Numbered from the stretch's first letter, positions 51,499-61,738 are shown. The stretch is DNA of 64,000 nt from Rahnella sp. AA (GCF_002834385.1 NZ_PITQ01000002.1:496001-560000), one strand, 5' to 3'. Notes: generated by a model not told the origin, from the letters alone. Translations and numbers: made by a program.

Positions 51499-52728
51499 CT
51501 ATTTCAGCATACCCACCAGCAGATAGGCATTCAGGCTGATCACCACCAGCACAATGATGCGCCCTGCCCATTGAACGGTTTTGGTATTCACCATGTCCCC
51601 CATCAGACTGCGGTTGCCGGTAAATGCCAGCAGCGGCAACAATGCCAGCGCAATCCCGAAACTCAGCAGCACCTGGCTCATCACCAGAACCCGCGTGGCA
51701 TCCAGCCCCATCAGAATCACGATGAAAGACGGCATCATCGTCACCGACCGGCGAACCCACAGCGGAATATAGAATTTCACAAACCCCTGCATCACCACCT
51801 GCCCGGCGAGCGTGCCCACCACGGTAGAGGATAAACCGGCAGCCACGAGGCTCAGACCGAATGTCGTCGCAGCAGCGTGGCCGAGCAGCGGTTGCAGCGT
51901 CAGATAGGCTTCATCAAGTTCACTGATGCCGCTGTGCCCGCTGAAATGAAATGCAGCAGCGGCAGTCGCCATCATAGCCAGATTGACGAAACCCGCGATC
52001 GTCATGGCAATACCGACATCCAGCTTTGTCGCAGAATAGCGCTGTTCTTTCGATGCCTTTCCTGCACGCTGGGTCAGCGAAGAGTGAAGATAAATGACGT
52101 GCGGCATGATGGTCGCACCCAGCACACCGGCGGCCAGATAGACGGAATCACTGGTCGGCAGCGCAGGGATCAGCATGCCTTTACCCAGCGCTACCATGCT
52201 CGGCTGCGAGAAGAACAGCTCAACGATATAAGCGGCGGCGACAAACAACAGCAAACCGGCGATAACCAGTTCTAACGGTTTTTGCCCGCGTTTTTGCAGC
52301 CCGAGGATAATAAAGGTGGCAATCCCGGTGAGCACCGCGCCCTGAAGCAGCGAAACCCCGAGAAGCAATTTGAAACCGATCGCCGCACCGATGAATTCGG
52401 CAAGATCGGTCGCCATCGCAATAATCTCCGCCTGCACCCAGTAGGCCCAGACGGCAGGACGCGGAAAGCGGTCGCGAATGTGTTCAGCCAGGTTTTTACC
52501 TGTGGCAATACCGAGCTTAGCAGACAGCAGTTGGATCAACATCGCCATGACGTTGGCCCAGACCACAACCCACAACAGCTGATAGCCATAAGATGCACCG
52601 GCCTGAATGTTCGTCGCAAAGTTGCCCGGATCGATGTAACCGATGGCAGCGATAAACGCAGGCCCCATCAATGAAAGCTTCATCTTTCTGGACGCGCGGC
52701 CTGTAGATTCGGCCCGGCTGTTCAGCAT
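51499..52728 (-). CDS. mntH: MntH, proton-coupled manganese importer (NRAMP)
   Basis: The 409-residue protein (412 in E. coli) has eleven membrane helices. The metal-binding motifs are [12 protein letters not shown] in helix 1 (about residue 34) and [10 protein letters not shown] in helix 6. A third motif, [17 protein letters not shown], is in helix 3. It imports Mn(II) with protons. Upstream is a Fur-type palindrome at 52776-52792, consistent with metal-dependent control; E. coli mntH is controlled by MntR, OxyR and Fur. Confidence 0.97.
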   Translation of the reverse strand: MLNSRAESTGRASRKMKLSLMGPAFIAAIGYIDPGNFATNIQAGASYGYQLLWVVVWANVMAMLIQLLSAKLGIATGKNLAEHIRDRFPRPAVWAYWVQAEIIAMATDLAEFIGAAIGFKLLLGVSLLQGAVLTGIATFIILGLQKRGQKPLELVIAGLLLFVAAAYIVELFFSQPSMVALGKGMLIPALPTSDSVYLAAGVLGATIMPHVIYLHSSLTQRAGKASKEQRYSATKLDVGIAMTIAGFVNLAMMATAAAAFHFSGHSGISELDEAYLTLQPLLGHAAATTFGLSLVAAGLSSTVVGTLAGQVVMQGFVKFYIPLWVRRSVTMMPSFIVILMGLDATRVLVMSQVLLSFGIALALLPLLAFTGNRSLMGDMVNTKTVQWAGRIIVLVVISLNAYLLVGMLK

Positions 52729-53144
52729 ATTCAGTTAACCCTTACAATTGTTACGCTTACGTAAATCATATCTAATTGATAATGATTATCAAGTGCATTT
52801 AGAATGATCTGAGTAATTTCTCTGATAGGCAGTAGCGTAAGCGGCAAAGTGATCACTGAGTGGTTAATCATTCTGTCGGCTTTCAGAAAACCTGGCAGAA
52901 CGCTTGTTCCTAAAACAGACATTAACGGGACAGATTCAGAACGCATTACGGCACATGGTAAAACTAGCACAAGAAATCCACTTGCGCTTATTTTTCTTAA
53001 CATCTTGATTTTTTGTGTGATGAGCTACGATTTGTTGCAATTCGTGTCTGTAATTTCTATATTTGCAATCGACTTCACGTTTTAAATGTACGCGTTACAT
53101 AAAATGTCCGTCGAAATATAGCCTGCCTCTAATTTGGAGCACCC
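52729..53144. other. mntH-nupC divergent intergenic region
   Basis: The 416 bp between mntH and nupC hold a Fur-like palindrome (52776-52792) on the mntH side. On the nupC side are two TTGCAA hexamers (53035-53040 and 53063-53068); the second lies within TGCAATCGACTTCACG (53064-53079), a moderate CRP match. E. coli nupC is controlled by CRP and CytR, whose half-sites read GTTGCATT, so these are candidate sites. Short open frames on both strands here are not convincing genes. Confidence 0.55.
52776..52792 (-). promoter_or_regulatory. Fur-type operator upstream of mntH
   Basis: TTGATAATGATTATCAA is a perfect palindrome around a central G and fits the 6-1-6 GATAAT-N-ATTATC Fur pattern. It lies 47 bp upstream of the mntH start. 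Fur is inferred from the motif, and MntR was not ruled out. Confidence 0.72.
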
Positions 53145-54332
53145 ATGTCCCGAATATTGCACTTTGTATTAGCGTTGGCCGTTGTTGCAGCACTCGCTTT
53201 ACTGGTGAGCCGTGACCGGAAGAATATCCGTTTACGTTTCATCGTTCAGCTCTTGGTCATCGAAGTCTTATTAGCCTACTTCTTCCTGAACTCTTCTGTT
53301 GGTTTGGGTTTTGTGAAAGGCTTCTCCGACTTGTTTGAGAAATTATTAGGATTCGCTGCGGAAGGGACCGGCTTCGTATTTGGAGGCATGAGCGATAAAG
53401 GATTAGCGTTCTTCTTCCTGAAAGTCTTGTGCCCGATCGTGTTTATTTCTGCGCTGATCGGTATTTTGCAACACATTCGCGTATTGCCTTTCGTCATCCG
53501 TATCATCGGTACGGTCTTGTCGAAAATTAATGGCATGGGAAAACTGGAATCTTTCAACGCCATCAGCTCCCTGATTTTGGGTCAGTCAGAAAACTTTATC
53601 GCGTATAAAGATATTCTGAGCAAAATGTCTGAAAAACGTATGTACACCATGGCAGCCACAGCTATGTCGACCGTTTCTATGTCGATTGTGGGTGCGTACA
53701 TGACCATGCTGGAACCACGCTTCGTTGTTGCTGCGCTGGTGCTAAACATGTTCAGTACCTTCATCGTACTGTCGTTAATCAACCCTTATAAAGTTGATTC
53801 AGAAGAAGACCTGCAAATCGGTAACACGCATCAGGGTCAGAGCTTCTTTGAAATGCTGGGTGAATACATCCTGGCCGGTTTCAAAGTTGCGATCATCGTT
53901 GCAGCCATGTTGATTGGTTTCATCGCACTGATTTCCTGCCTGAATGCGCTGTTCGACGTGGTGTTCGGTATCACCTTCCAGGGCGTGCTGGGTTATGTCT
54001 TCTATCCATTTGCATGGATGATGGGCGTGCCAAGCCACGAAGCCTTGCAGGTCGGCAGCATCATGGCAACCAAACTGGTTTCCAATGAATTCGTTGCGAT
54101 GCTGGATCTGCAAAAAGTAGCGACCGAACTGTCACCACGCGGCGTGGGCATCTTGTCCGTGTTCCTGGTGTCTTTCGCGAACTTCTCGTCTATCGGTATC
54201 GTTGCCGGCGCTATCAAAGGCCTGAACGAACACCAGGGCAACGTGGTTTCACGCTTCGGCCTGAAACTGCTGTACGGCTCAACGCTGGTAAGCGTGTTGT
54301 CAGCTTCTATCGCGGGTCTGGTACTGGCGTAA
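53145..54332 (+). CDS. nupC: NupC, concentrative nucleoside transporter
   Basis: The 395-residue protein (400 in E. coli) has about ten membrane helices and CNT-family motifs [33 protein letters not shown] (about residue 135-155, nucleoside site), and [14 protein letters not shown] near residue 345. It imports nucleosides with protons. TTGGAGCACCC precedes the ATG. mntH is divergent, as in E. coli. Confidence 0.96.
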   Translation: MSRILHFVLALAVVAALALLVSRDRKNIRLRFIVQLLVIEVLLAYFFLNSSVGLGFVKGFSDLFEKLLGFAAEGTGFVFGGMSDKGLAFFFLKVLCPIVFISALIGILQHIRVLPFVIRIIGTVLSKINGMGKLESFNAISSLILGQSENFIAYKDILSKMSEKRMYTMAATAMSTVSMSIVGAYMTMLEPRFVVAALVLNMFSTFIVLSLINPYKVDSEEDLQIGNTHQGQSFFEMLGEYILAGFKVAIIVAAMLIGFIALISCLNALFDVVFGITFQGVLGYVFYPFAWMMGVPSHEALQVGSIMATKLVSNEFVAMLDLQKVATELSPRGVGILSVFLVSFANFSSIGIVAGAIKGLNEHQGNVVSRFGLKLLYGSTLVSVLSASIAGLVLA

Positions 54333-54356
54333 GCAAGCACAACAGAACGACAAAGA

Positions 54357-54379
54357 AAGGCGCTCCGGCGCCTTTTTTT
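54357..54379 (+). terminator. Intrinsic terminator of nupC
   Basis: AAGGCGC-TCCG-GCGCCTT forms a 7-bp stem followed by further T residues (seven in a row from 54373). Confidence 0.88.
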
Positions 54380-54439
54380 ACGCCTGCAATTCAGGGAGCA
54401 GAAAGGGGCAGAACCGAAAGGAATATGACAGAAAGCAAA

Positions 54440-54459
54440 AAACCCGCCGAAGCGGGTTT
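54440..54459 (-). terminator. Intrinsic terminator of the tRNA-Ala pair
   Basis: On the minus strand AAACCCGC-TTCG-GCGGGTTT is followed by TTT, just after the second tRNA-Ala. Confidence 0.85.
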
Positions 54460-54469
54460 CTTTAATATT

Positions 54470-54545
<76 letters not shown>

Positions 54546-54617
54546 ACACGAGGTCGTACACATTTTCTTTTTTGTTTCCTCTGGAAGGAAACAGCCAACT
54601 TACTCTGGAAAGGAAGT

Positions 54618-54693
<76 letters not shown>

Positions 54694-55046
54694 AATTCAC
54701 GCCCGTAAAAACGGGTGAACGGGGCGCATAATATGAAACGCAGTCTGGCCTGTCAACGGCTAAATCCGTTTCTGGAATCAAGCGCTGAAAAAGCCGCCAA
54801 ATCTCGCATTTCACAGGGAAAAAGACCCTGCCCTGACGGAAATTCTCCGCAGGATGCATTGTTTTACAATTTGCCCGCCAGCCCGCATTCAGACTAGCTT
54901 TTTGATCTGCATAAGCATTTTCTTAACATCTATGTCTGAATAATTAATAGAATGTTAGCAGACTATGAAAATCGTCTTGTTTTGAGAGAAATCTCAGAAT
55001 AGACTGCTCGCGCATTAATCATAACTTACAACATTCGAGCTATCCC
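54694..55046. other. tRNA-Ala-FNT transporter intergenic region
   Basis: This 353-bp gap contains the tRNA-Ala promoter at 54728-54756 and, on the plus strand, the control region of the FNT gene. A TTGAT-CTGC-ATAAG sequence near 54900 is a poor match to an FNR site (TTGAT-N4-ATCAA). No ORF of interest was found. Confidence 0.5.
54728..54756 (-). promoter_or_regulatory. Sigma-70 promoter of the tRNA-Ala operon with GC discriminator
   Basis: On the minus strand TTGACA (54756-54751) is separated by 17 bases from TATTAT (54733-54728), followed by a GC-rich discriminator GCGCCCC typical of stringently controlled stable RNA promoters. Confidence 0.9.
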
Positions 55047-55838
55047 ATGTCCTTGTATTCACCTAAAGAAATCGCATCCATCGCTGTCACGGCGGGCGTT
55101 AATAAAAGCCATGCTTCCGTGTTGAATTTGTTAATTTTGGGCTTCCTGGCTGGCGCATTCATCGCCACCGGTTTCCTGCTGGATTTGCACGTAATAGGGA
55201 CGTTACCTGCATCCTGGGGTTCATTCAGTAACTTGCTGGGCGCTGCCGTATTCCCGGTAGGTATCATTCTGACCGTTTTAGCAGGGGGAGAACTGCTGAC
55301 CGGTAACATGATGACCTTACCTATCGCCTGGTTTGCGCGTCAGATCAGCCTCTACGCCGTTCTGCGCAACTGGTTCTGGGTCACCCTCGCTAACCTGCTG
55401 GGCAGCCTGGCCGTGGCATATTTTTTCGGTCACGTTCTCGGCCTGACCGAAGGCGCGTTCCTGAGCAAAACCGTCGCCACCGCCACCGCGAAAGTGAATG
55501 CCGACTTTATGCACGCCTTCATTTCCGGTATCGGCTGTAACTGGCTGGTGTGTCTGGCTATCTGGCTGGCTTTCGCCAGTAAAGAAGTTGGCGGCAAAGT
55601 GATCGGGATGTGGTTCCCGGTGATGGCATTTGTGGCTATCGGCTTCCAACACGTCGTTGCAAACATGTTCATCGTGCCTGCGGCAATTTTTGCCGGTGCG
55701 CTGAGCTGGTCACAGTACTTCCCGAACTTCGCAGCCGTATTTCTCGGCAACGCGGTCGGCGGCGCGGGCTTCGTGGGTCTGATGTATTTCCTGGCCTACC
55801 GCCCTACCGTTGCAGCACCTGTGACTGAACAACGTTAA
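55047..55838 (+). CDS. FNT-family formate/nitrite channel
   Basis: The 263-residue protein has six membrane helices of the FocA/NirC family, with family segments SPKEIASIAVTAGVNKS at the start, GNMMTLPIAWFARQIS (omega-loop region), GIGCNWLVCLAIWLAF, and GFQHVVANMFIVPAAIF (about residue 200-215). The pore His-type residue lies in the QHVVAN segment. It is a channel for formate or nitrite. It is not adjacent to pfl or nir genes. Its distance from the FHL locus is 26 kb, so a link to FHL is possible but not shown. Confidence 0.87.
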   Translation: MSLYSPKEIASIAVTAGVNKSHASVLNLLILGFLAGAFIATGFLLDLHVIGTLPASWGSFSNLLGAAVFPVGIILTVLAGGELLTGNMMTLPIAWFARQISLYAVLRNWFWVTLANLLGSLAVAYFFGHVLGLTEGAFLSKTVATATAKVNADFMHAFISGIGCNWLVCLAIWLAFASKEVGGKVIGMWFPVMAFVAIGFQHVVANMFIVPAAIFAGALSWSQYFPNFAAVFLGNAVGGAGFVGLMYFLAYRPTVAAPVTEQR

Positions 55839-55863
55839 TTCGCTCTGACGTTTTTTACGCATT

Positions 55864-55899
55864 AAAAAAGCCAGCCGGTTTCCCGCGCTGGCTTTTTTT
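55864..55899. terminator. Bidirectional terminator between the FNT gene and gltX
   Basis: AAAAAAGCCAGC pairs with GCTGGCTTTTTT around an 11-base loop, between two convergent genes, with T runs on both strands. Confidence 0.9.
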
Positions 55900-55934
55900 A
55901 GTTCATCACCCCGCAGAGTGAATCAATAGAAAAC

Positions 55935-57353
55935 TTACTGCTGCTGGGTTTCACGCTCAGCGATAAAGGCTAACGCCATATCGATACGCGCCAGCACACG
56001 GCTCTGGCCGATAGCGTGAACCGTTACATCAACGCCCGGAGACTGACCGGCACCGGTAACAGCAACGCGCAGTGGCATCCCGACTTTACCCATCCCGACT
56101 TCCAGCTCATCCGCCGTGCCCTGAATTGCATGGTGAATATTTTCAGCCGTCCAGTCAGTAATCGCAGCCAGTTTCGCGCGAACCACTTCCAGCGGCTGAC
56201 GAGCCACAGGACGCAGGTGTTTCTTCGCCGCATCAGCATCGAACTCTGCAAAATCTTCGTAGAAGTAACGGCAGGACTCCGCCATTTCTTTCAGGGTTTT
56301 ACAACGTTCGCCCAGCAAGGTCACGATTTCGAACAGTTGCGGGCCGTTGCGGGTTTCGATACCGGCCTGCTCAACGTGCCACAGCAGGTGCGTCGCGACA
56401 TACTGCGGATCCATCGTATTGATGTAGTGATGGTTCAGCCATTGCAGTTTCTCAGTGTTGAACGCACTGGCAGATTTGCTGACGTTTTCCAGAGAGAACA
56501 GCGCTTTCATTTCGTCGCGGCTGAAGATTTCCTGATCGCCATGGGACCAGCCCAAACGCACCAGATAGTTCAGCAGCGCTTCCGGCAGATAACCGTCATC
56601 GCGATATTGCATAACGCCGACCGCGCCATGACGTTTGGACAGTTTTTTACCGTCGTCGCCCAGAATCATGGAAACGTGCGCGTAAACCGGCACCGGTGCG
56701 CCCAGCGCTTTCAGGATGTTGATCTGACGCGGGGTGTTGTTGATATGGTCTTCGCCACGAATGACGTGGGTAATTTCCATATCCCAGTCATCCACCACCA
56801 CGCAGAAGTTGTAAGTCGGAGAACCGTCGGTGCGGCGGATGATCAGATCATCCAGCTCATCGTTGCTGAATTCGATCGGGCCGCGGATCTGGTCGTCAAA
56901 AATAACAGAACCTTCCTGCGGGTTACGGAAACGCACGACGCAAGGCTCATCAGCGGCGTGATGTTCGTGGCTGTCGCGGCAACGACCGTCATAACGCGGC
57001 TTCTCGTTATTGGCCATTTGTTCTTCGCGCAACGCTTCCAGACGCTCTTTAGAGCAATAGCATTTATACGCCGTGCCGTTTTCCAGCATTTCATCAATCA
57101 CCGCGTTATAGCGGTCAAAACGTTTGGTCTGGAAATACGGGCCTTCATCCCAGTCCAGATTCAGCCAGTTCATGCCATCCATAATCGCGTCGATCGCTTC
57201 CTGAGTGGAACGTTCGAGATCGGTGTCTTCGATACGCAGCACAAACTCACCGCCAAGGTTGCGGGCAAAGAGCCAGGAATAGAGCGCGGTACGGGCGCCG
57301 CCGACGTGCAGATAGCCGGTCGGGCTTGGGGCAAAACGGGTTTTGATTTTCAT
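55935..57353 (-). CDS. gltX: GltX, glutamyl-tRNA synthetase
   Basis: The 472-residue class Ib synthetase matches E. coli GltX (471). The HIGH-like motif is PTGYLHVGG at residues 11-19 and the KMSKS-like motif is GKKLSKRHG (about residue 237). A CxC...CxxxH-type zinc motif (CYCS...[12 protein letters not shown]) is near residues 98-127. It charges tRNA-Glu. It lies upstream of the tRNA-Val cluster, as in E. coli. Confidence 0.97.
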   Translation of the reverse strand: MKIKTRFAPSPTGYLHVGGARTALYSWLFARNLGGEFVLRIEDTDLERSTQEAIDAIMDGMNWLNLDWDEGPYFQTKRFDRYNAVIDEMLENGTAYKCYCSKERLEALREEQMANNEKPRYDGRCRDSHEHHAADEPCVVRFRNPQEGSVIFDDQIRGPIEFSNDELDDLIIRRTDGSPTYNFCVVVDDWDMEITHVIRGEDHINNTPRQINILKALGAPVPVYAHVSMILGDDGKKLSKRHGAVGVMQYRDDGYLPEALLNYLVRLGWSHGDQEIFSRDEMKALFSLENVSKSASAFNTEKLQWLNHHYINTMDPQYVATHLLWHVEQAGIETRNGPQLFEIVTLLGERCKTLKEMAESCRYFYEDFAEFDADAAKKHLRPVARQPLEVVRAKLAAITDWTAENIHHAIQGTADELEVGMGKVGMPLRVAVTGAGQSPGVDVTVHAIGQSRVLARIDMALAFIAERETQQQ

Positions 57354-57570
57354 CTGGGTGCAACCTTAATAACGCAACGCTGAATAACGTCGCTATCAAT
57401 TAACAAAAAGTGGCTGACATTCTACCACTCTGCCCTGATTCCTCAACGCTGATACAGGGGCAGTGACCTTGTTTAAGGCCATGAATGCGTAAAGAATCGA
57501 CTACGCGGGCGAGAAACGCGCCAGGTTGACTAAAAATAAGCCGAACGATCATTTTTGTTTTTAAAAAGCG

Positions 57571-57598
57571 TTGACGTTATTTCAAGTATCCCTATAAT
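57571..57598 (+). promoter_or_regulatory. Sigma-70 promoter of the tRNA-Val/Lys operon
   Basis: TTGACG (57571-57576), 16 bases, then TATAAT (57593-57598), followed by GCGACTCC, a GC-rich discriminator. It ends 18 bases upstream of the first tRNA-Val. Confidence 0.88.
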
Positions 57599-57616
57599 GC
57601 GACTCCATCACGACGG

Positions 57617-57692
57617 GGGCGATTAGCTCAGTTGGTAGAGCATCTCCTTTACACGGAGGGGGTCGGCGGTTCGAGCCCGTCATCGCCCACCA
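57617..57692 (+). tRNA. valU: tRNA-Val (anticodon TAC), copy 1
   Basis: The 76-base sequence starts GGGCGATTAGCTCAGTTGG and ends with encoded CCA. The anticodon loop CTTTACACG carries TAC, reading GTA/GTG. The acceptor stem GGGCGAT/GTCGCCC pairs fully (allowing wobble). It is the first of three identical tandem copies. Confidence 0.97.
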
Positions 57693-57738
57693 CTCTTTAA
57701 GAGTGCCGCGTTGTGATAAGTAGGAAGAATTGAGAAAT

Positions 57739-57814
57739 GGGCGATTAGCTCAGTTGGTAGAGCATCTCCTTTACACGGAGGGGGTCGGCGGTTCGAGCCC
57801 GTCATCGCCCACCA
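57739..57814 (+). tRNA. valX: tRNA-Val (anticodon TAC), copy 2
   Basis: Identical in sequence to copy 1 and separated from it by 46 bases. Flanking bases on the 3' side (CCATTTCT) resemble those of the other copies, which suggests tandem duplication. Confidence 0.97.
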
Positions 57815-57857
57815 TTTCTCAGCAAGTTTCTTCTTACATGGGGAAGTACCCAGAAGT

Positions 57858-57933
57858 GGGCGATTAGCTCAGTTGGTAGAGCATCTCCTTTACACGGAGG
57901 GGGTCGGCGGTTCGAGCCCGTCATCGCCCACCA
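57858..57933 (+). tRNA. valY: tRNA-Val (anticodon TAC), copy 3
   Basis: Identical to copies 1 and 2 and separated from copy 2 by 43 bases. It is followed directly by the tRNA-Lys gene after a 7-base spacer. Confidence 0.97.
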
Positions 57934-57940
57934 CTTCTGC

Positions 57941-58016
57941 GGGCCGTTAGCTCAGTTGGTAGAGCAGTTGACTTTTAATCAATTGGTCGCTGGTTCGAAT
58001 CCAGCACGGCCCACCA
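57941..58016 (+). tRNA. lysV: tRNA-Lys (anticodon TTT)
   Basis: The 76-base sequence begins GGGCCGTTAGCTCAGTTGG and ends with encoded CCA; the anticodon loop is CTTTTAATC with TTT. It is the last tRNA of the four-gene operon. Confidence 0.97.
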
Positions 58017-58025
58017 ATTCAGAGA

Positions 58026-58048
58026 AAAGCGCCTTTAGGCGCTTTTTT
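58026..58048 (+). terminator. Intrinsic terminator of the tRNA-Val/Lys operon
   Basis: AAAGCGCC-TTTA-GGCGCTTT followed by three more T residues, ten bases after the tRNA-Lys CCA. Confidence 0.92.
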
Positions 58049-58103
58049 CGTTTCTGCGTTTTATGTTTCTAAACTCCCGCCTGTATTTCCAAAATTTCTC
58101 CCA

Positions 58104-58913
58104 CTATTCCAGTTTAAACATCGGCACGACTTTACCGTGCAACGCAGGATTATCACTTTCATCTTTCAGATTCACCCCGGACAACTGGCGGTGGAAAGAT
58201 TGTTCCAGCAGCCACGCGAGTTTAAATGCCGCCTGCGGGTAGTTCAGCCCTTCCGGGCGCACGTTTGAAATGCAATTGCGTTCTGATTCCAGCCTTTTGG
58301 TATGCGGGCCCCAGGTCATATAAATCCCCAGACTGTCCGGTGAAGACAAACCCGGACGTTCACCAATCAGAATCGCCACCGCTTTGGCTTTCATCACCTG
58401 CGCAATGTCATCGCCCAGCGCTACGCGTGACTGGTGCGCCAGCACCACTGGCCCCAGCCTCAGTTCCAGCGTGCGCAAATACGGCAATAAGGCCGCGATA
58501 AGCGGCACCGCCTGACGATGCACCGCCTTGGACGACAAACCATCCGCCACCACCAGCACAATATCTGCAGGCTCAGGTTTTAGGTGTTGCAACGCCTGGC
58601 GGCTACTTTCAGAAAGTTTACGACCCAGATCAGGCCGGCACAGATAAGTCGCTCTGTCCGGTGCCGCACTGGCAACCGTCAGCGTTTCCAACCCCATCGC
58701 ATACAACTCAGGTTCCAGCGACTGGCTGTCGAACGGCTGATGTACGGCGTCACGCGCCTGCGCATGCGCTAAACCAAAGCGCAGCAATTCATCGGTGGGC
58801 AGGCTTGAACCGGTTCGCCCCAGCGCAATACGTGCCGCCGTGAACTGCCGTAGCGTTTCCCACGGATTTTCATGCACCAGCGGCGATAATTGCTGCCCTT
58901 TTTCTTTATTCAT
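58104..58913 (-). CDS. eutC: EutC, ethanolamine ammonia-lyase small subunit
   Basis: The ATG at 58913 gives 269 residues; a GTG one codon earlier is an alternative. EutC motifs include LRFGLAHAQARDAV near residue 47, IVLVVADGLSSKAVHRQA near residue 119 and IGERPGLSSPDSLGIYMTWGP near residue 184. With EutB it forms the adenosylcobalamin-dependent enzyme that converts ethanolamine to acetaldehyde and ammonia. It follows eutB by about eleven bases. It is shorter than Salmonella EutC (298) at the N terminus, lacking the shell-targeting extension, which fits a non-microcompartment system. Confidence 0.95.
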   Translation of the reverse strand: MNKEKGQQLSPLVHENPWETLRQFTAARIALGRTGSSLPTDELLRFGLAHAQARDAVHQPFDSQSLEPELYAMGLETLTVASAAPDRATYLCRPDLGRKLSESSRQALQHLKPEPADIVLVVADGLSSKAVHRQAVPLIAALLPYLRTLELRLGPVVLAHQSRVALGDDIAQVMKAKAVAILIGERPGLSSPDSLGIYMTWGPHTKRLESERNCISNVRPEGLNYPQAAFKLAWLLEQSFHRQLSGVNLKDESDNPALHGKVVPMFKLE

Positions 58914-58924
58914 CACAACGGGCC

Positions 58925-60307
58925 TCAGCTTAATTGCGGCAACTGACGCAGTAACGGATGAGATGCACGGGCGTCCTGCAACGTGCCCTGCGGATCAATT
59001 ATTTTCATTTTCTCCAGCCAGACCGCAAACTCCGGTGCATGTTTCAGCCCCAGCAGTTCGCGGATGTACAGCGCGTCGTGGAAAGAGGTGCTCTGATAAT
59101 TGAGCATGATGTCATCCGCGCCCGGCACGCCAATCAGGAACGTCAGCCCGGCGGTGCCCAGCAGCGTCAGCAGCGTATCCATATCGTCCTGATCGGCTTC
59201 TGCATGGTTGGTATAGCAAACATCGCACCCCAGCGGCACACCCAGCAGTTTCCCGCAGAAATGATCCTCCAGCCCGGCACGAATAATTTGCTTACCGTCA
59301 TACAGATATTCCGGCCCGATGAAACCGACCACGGTATTGATCAGCAGCGGCGAAAAATGCCGCGCAATGGCATACGCGCGCGCTTCGCAGGTTTGCTGAT
59401 CGACACCGAAATGCGCATTGGCTGACAAACAACTGCCCTGCCCGGTTTCGAAATACATGACGTTATCGCCCAGCGTTCCGCGTTTCAGGCTGAGCGCCGC
59501 CTGTTGCGCTTCGGCCAGCAGCGCCAGATTAATGCCAAAACCGCTGTTCGCCGCTTCGGTTCCCGCGATCGACTGAAAGACCAGATCGACCGGCGCGCCG
59601 CGCTCGACCAGCTTGATGGTGTTAGTGACATGCGTCAGTACGCAGGATTGCGTCGGGATTTCGAACCGCGAAATGATGTCATCAAGCATGTAATTGAGAT
59701 TTTCCAGCAGCGGTAAACTGTCGCTGGCGGGATTAATGCCAATCACCGCGTCGCCGGAGCCGTAAAGCAAACCGTCGAGCATGCTGGCGGCAATGCCTTG
59801 TAAATTATCGGTAGGATGATTAGGTTGCAGGCGCACGCTCATATGCCCCGGCAACCCGATGGTATTACGGAACCGGGTAATCACCCGGCATTTTTTAGCG
59901 ACCAGAATCAAATCCTGATTGCGCATCAGTTTGCTGACCGCCGCCGCCATTTCCGGCGTAATCCCTTTTGCCACGGCGGCCAGCGTGGCGCTGTCAGTTT
60001 TTTCACTCAGCAGCCAGTCGCGGAAATCGCCCACCGTGAGATGAGAAATCGCGGCAAACGCCGCGACATCGTGCGTATCAATAATCAGCCGTGTGACTTC
60101 GTCCTCTTCATACGGCACCAGCAATTCTTGCAAAAACGTCTTCAGCGGAACGTCAGCCAGCGCCATTTTCGCCGCCATACGTTCTTCTGCACTGGCAGCA
60201 GCCACTTCGGCCAGGTAGTCACCAGACCTTGCAGGTGACGCCTTCGCCATCAGTTCACGGAGATCTTTAAACTGATAACTTCGGTGACTTAATGTCGTCT
60301 GAAACAT
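58925..60307 (-). CDS. eutB: EutB, ethanolamine ammonia-lyase large subunit
   Basis: The 460-residue TIM-barrel protein has EutB segments SLPLLENLNYMLDDIIS, THVTNTIKLVERGAPVDLVFQS, ETGQGSCLSANAHFGVDQQTCEARAYAIARHFSPLL and YTNHAEADQDDMDTLLTLL. It carries the B12-dependent active site. Enzyme function requires cobalamin and normally a reactivase (EutA), which is not encoded nearby. The gene order permease-eutB-eutC on one strand, without shell genes, is the short eut operon. Confidence 0.96.
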   Translation of the reverse strand: MFQTTLSHRSYQFKDLRELMAKASPARSGDYLAEVAAASAEERMAAKMALADVPLKTFLQELLVPYEEDEVTRLIIDTHDVAAFAAISHLTVGDFRDWLLSEKTDSATLAAVAKGITPEMAAAVSKLMRNQDLILVAKKCRVITRFRNTIGLPGHMSVRLQPNHPTDNLQGIAASMLDGLLYGSGDAVIGINPASDSLPLLENLNYMLDDIISRFEIPTQSCVLTHVTNTIKLVERGAPVDLVFQSIAGTEAANSGFGINLALLAEAQQAALSLKRGTLGDNVMYFETGQGSCLSANAHFGVDQQTCEARAYAIARHFSPLLINTVVGFIGPEYLYDGKQIIRAGLEDHFCGKLLGVPLGCDVCYTNHAEADQDDMDTLLTLLGTAGLTFLIGVPGADDIMLNYQSTSFHDALYIRELLGLKHAPEFAVWLEKMKIIDPQGTLQDARASHPLLRQLPQLS

Positions 60308-60328
60308 AACGCTCCTTATCTGGCCAGG

Positions 60329-61738
60329 TTATTTGCCACTTTTCGCCGGAACAGGCCGCAGCCCGCGTAATTGCGGATCCTCAGCAGCATCAGTACGGGC
60401 CTGATGCGTGATGCGGAACCAGGCGTAAGCCAGCAACATCATGGCGGCGAAGATCAAAAACAGTAAGGTGTTGTAGTAGATCATAGCGATAAGACAGACG
60501 ACCGCCAGCACCAGCGCCAGTGCCGGCGCAAAAGGATAAAGTGGCGCTCGGAACGGGCGGATCAGGTTCGGCTCACTGCGACGCAGCTTGAACAACGCCG
60601 CCATCGAAATGATGTACATGACAATCGCGCCAAACACCGACATTGTCACGATATTTGCTGTCAGCGGTTGCCCGCCAATCACAATCAGGGAATCAGAGAA
60701 GATAGCGGCGATCCCGACAACGCCACCCGCGATAATGCCCAGATGCGGCGTCTGGAAACGGGCATTGACGCTGGCCAGTCGTTTAGGCAGATAGCCCGCA
60801 CGCGCCAGCGCAAAGATCTGCCGTGAATAACCCATGATGATGCCGTGGAAAGACGCAATCAGACCAAACAATCCCAGCCAGACCAGCATGTGCAGCCAGC
60901 CGCTGTTATTGCCGACAATCAGTTTCATCGCCTGCGGTAACGGGTCGTTGATATTCGAAAGCTTGGTCCAGTCGCCCACGCCGCCGGCAAACAGCATGAC
61001 GCCGAGTGCCAGAACCGTCAGGGTGAGGATCCCGCCGATAAACGCTTTCGGAATAGTACGCTGCGGATCTTTGGCTTCTTCAGCGGCCATGGACGCGCCT
61101 TCAATCGCCAGGAAGAACCAGATGGCGAAAGGAATGGCGGCAAAAATGCCGGAGAATGCCGCCGGGCTGAAGGTATCTCTGCCCGCCCAGCCGCCGTGTA
61201 CAAAGTTCGACATCTCAAATCCCGGCGCCACGACGCCCATAAAGACCAGCAATTCGAATATCGCCAGTAACGTCACCAGTAATTCGAACGTTGCTGCAAT
61301 GCTGACGCCCAGAATATTCAGCACCATAAAGACCAGATACGCGCCAACGGCCACCCATTTAGGCTCAATCGCCGGGAATTGCACGTTGAGATACGCGCCT
61401 ATCGCCATAGCAATCGCAGGCGGAGCAAAAACAAACTCCACCAGCGTGGCGAATCCGGCGACAAATCCCCCGGTCGGGCCGAATGCGCGGTAAGCGTAAG
61501 CAAATGGCCCGCCCGCATGAGGAATCGATGTGGTCAGTTCGGTAAAGCTAAAAATAAAGGCACAATACATAGCGGCAATGACCAGCGCAGTGATCAGAAA
61601 TCCGAGTGTACCGGCCTGCGCCCAGCCATAGCTCCAGCCAAAATACTCGCCGGAAATAACCAACCCGACGGCAATGCCCCAAAGTTTAAAACTGCCCAGC
61701 GTTCGTTTTAAAACGGGTGTGACTTTCGTGGTTTGCAT
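60329..61738 (-). CDS. eat: Ethanolamine permease (APC superfamily, Eat type)
   Basis: The 469-residue protein has twelve membrane helices of the APC amino acid/polyamine/organocation superfamily: LWGIAVGLVISGEYFGWSYGW at the first helix and SIPHAGGPFAYAYRAFGP in helix 3. Ethanolamine transporters of the Eat group keep this start, and the next genes are eutB and eutC, so ethanolamine is the likely substrate. It is the first gene of the operon. A TTGAAG-N4-CTTCAA palindrome lies 37 bp upstream of its start. Confidence 0.9.
   Translation of the reverse strand: MQTTKVTPVLKRTLGSFKLWGIAVGLVISGEYFGWSYGWAQAGTLGFLITALVIAAMYCAFIFSFTELTTSIPHAGGPFAYAYRAFGPTGGFVAGFATLVEFVFAPPAIAMAIGAYLNVQFPAIEPKWVAVGAYLVFMVLNILGVSIAATFELLVTLLAIFELLVFMGVVAPGFEMSNFVHGGWAGRDTFSPAAFSGIFAAIPFAIWFFLAIEGASMAAEEAKDPQRTIPKAFIGGILTLTVLALGVMLFAGGVGDWTKLSNINDPLPQAMKLIVGNNSGWLHMLVWLGLFGLIASFHGIIMGYSRQIFALARAGYLPKRLASVNARFQTPHLGIIAGGVVGIAAIFSDSLIVIGGQPLTANIVTMSVFGAIVMYIISMAALFKLRRSEPNLIRPFRAPLYPFAPALALVLAVVCLIAMIYYNTLLFLIFAAMMLLAYAWFRITHQARTDAAEDPQLRGLRPVPAKSGK

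Noticed and set aside
52731-53085. Two small open frames in the mntH-nupC spacer
   Set aside because: They overlap each other and the regulatory palindrome, have no ribosome sites, and resemble no known protein.
56016-57383. 455-codon plus-strand open frame opposite gltX
   Set aside because: gltX has all family motifs and the correct length; the opposite frame has no recognisable domain.
57617-58016. tRNA cluster as an integration site of a genomic island
   Set aside because: No integrase, direct repeat of a tRNA 3' end, or composition change was found on either side.
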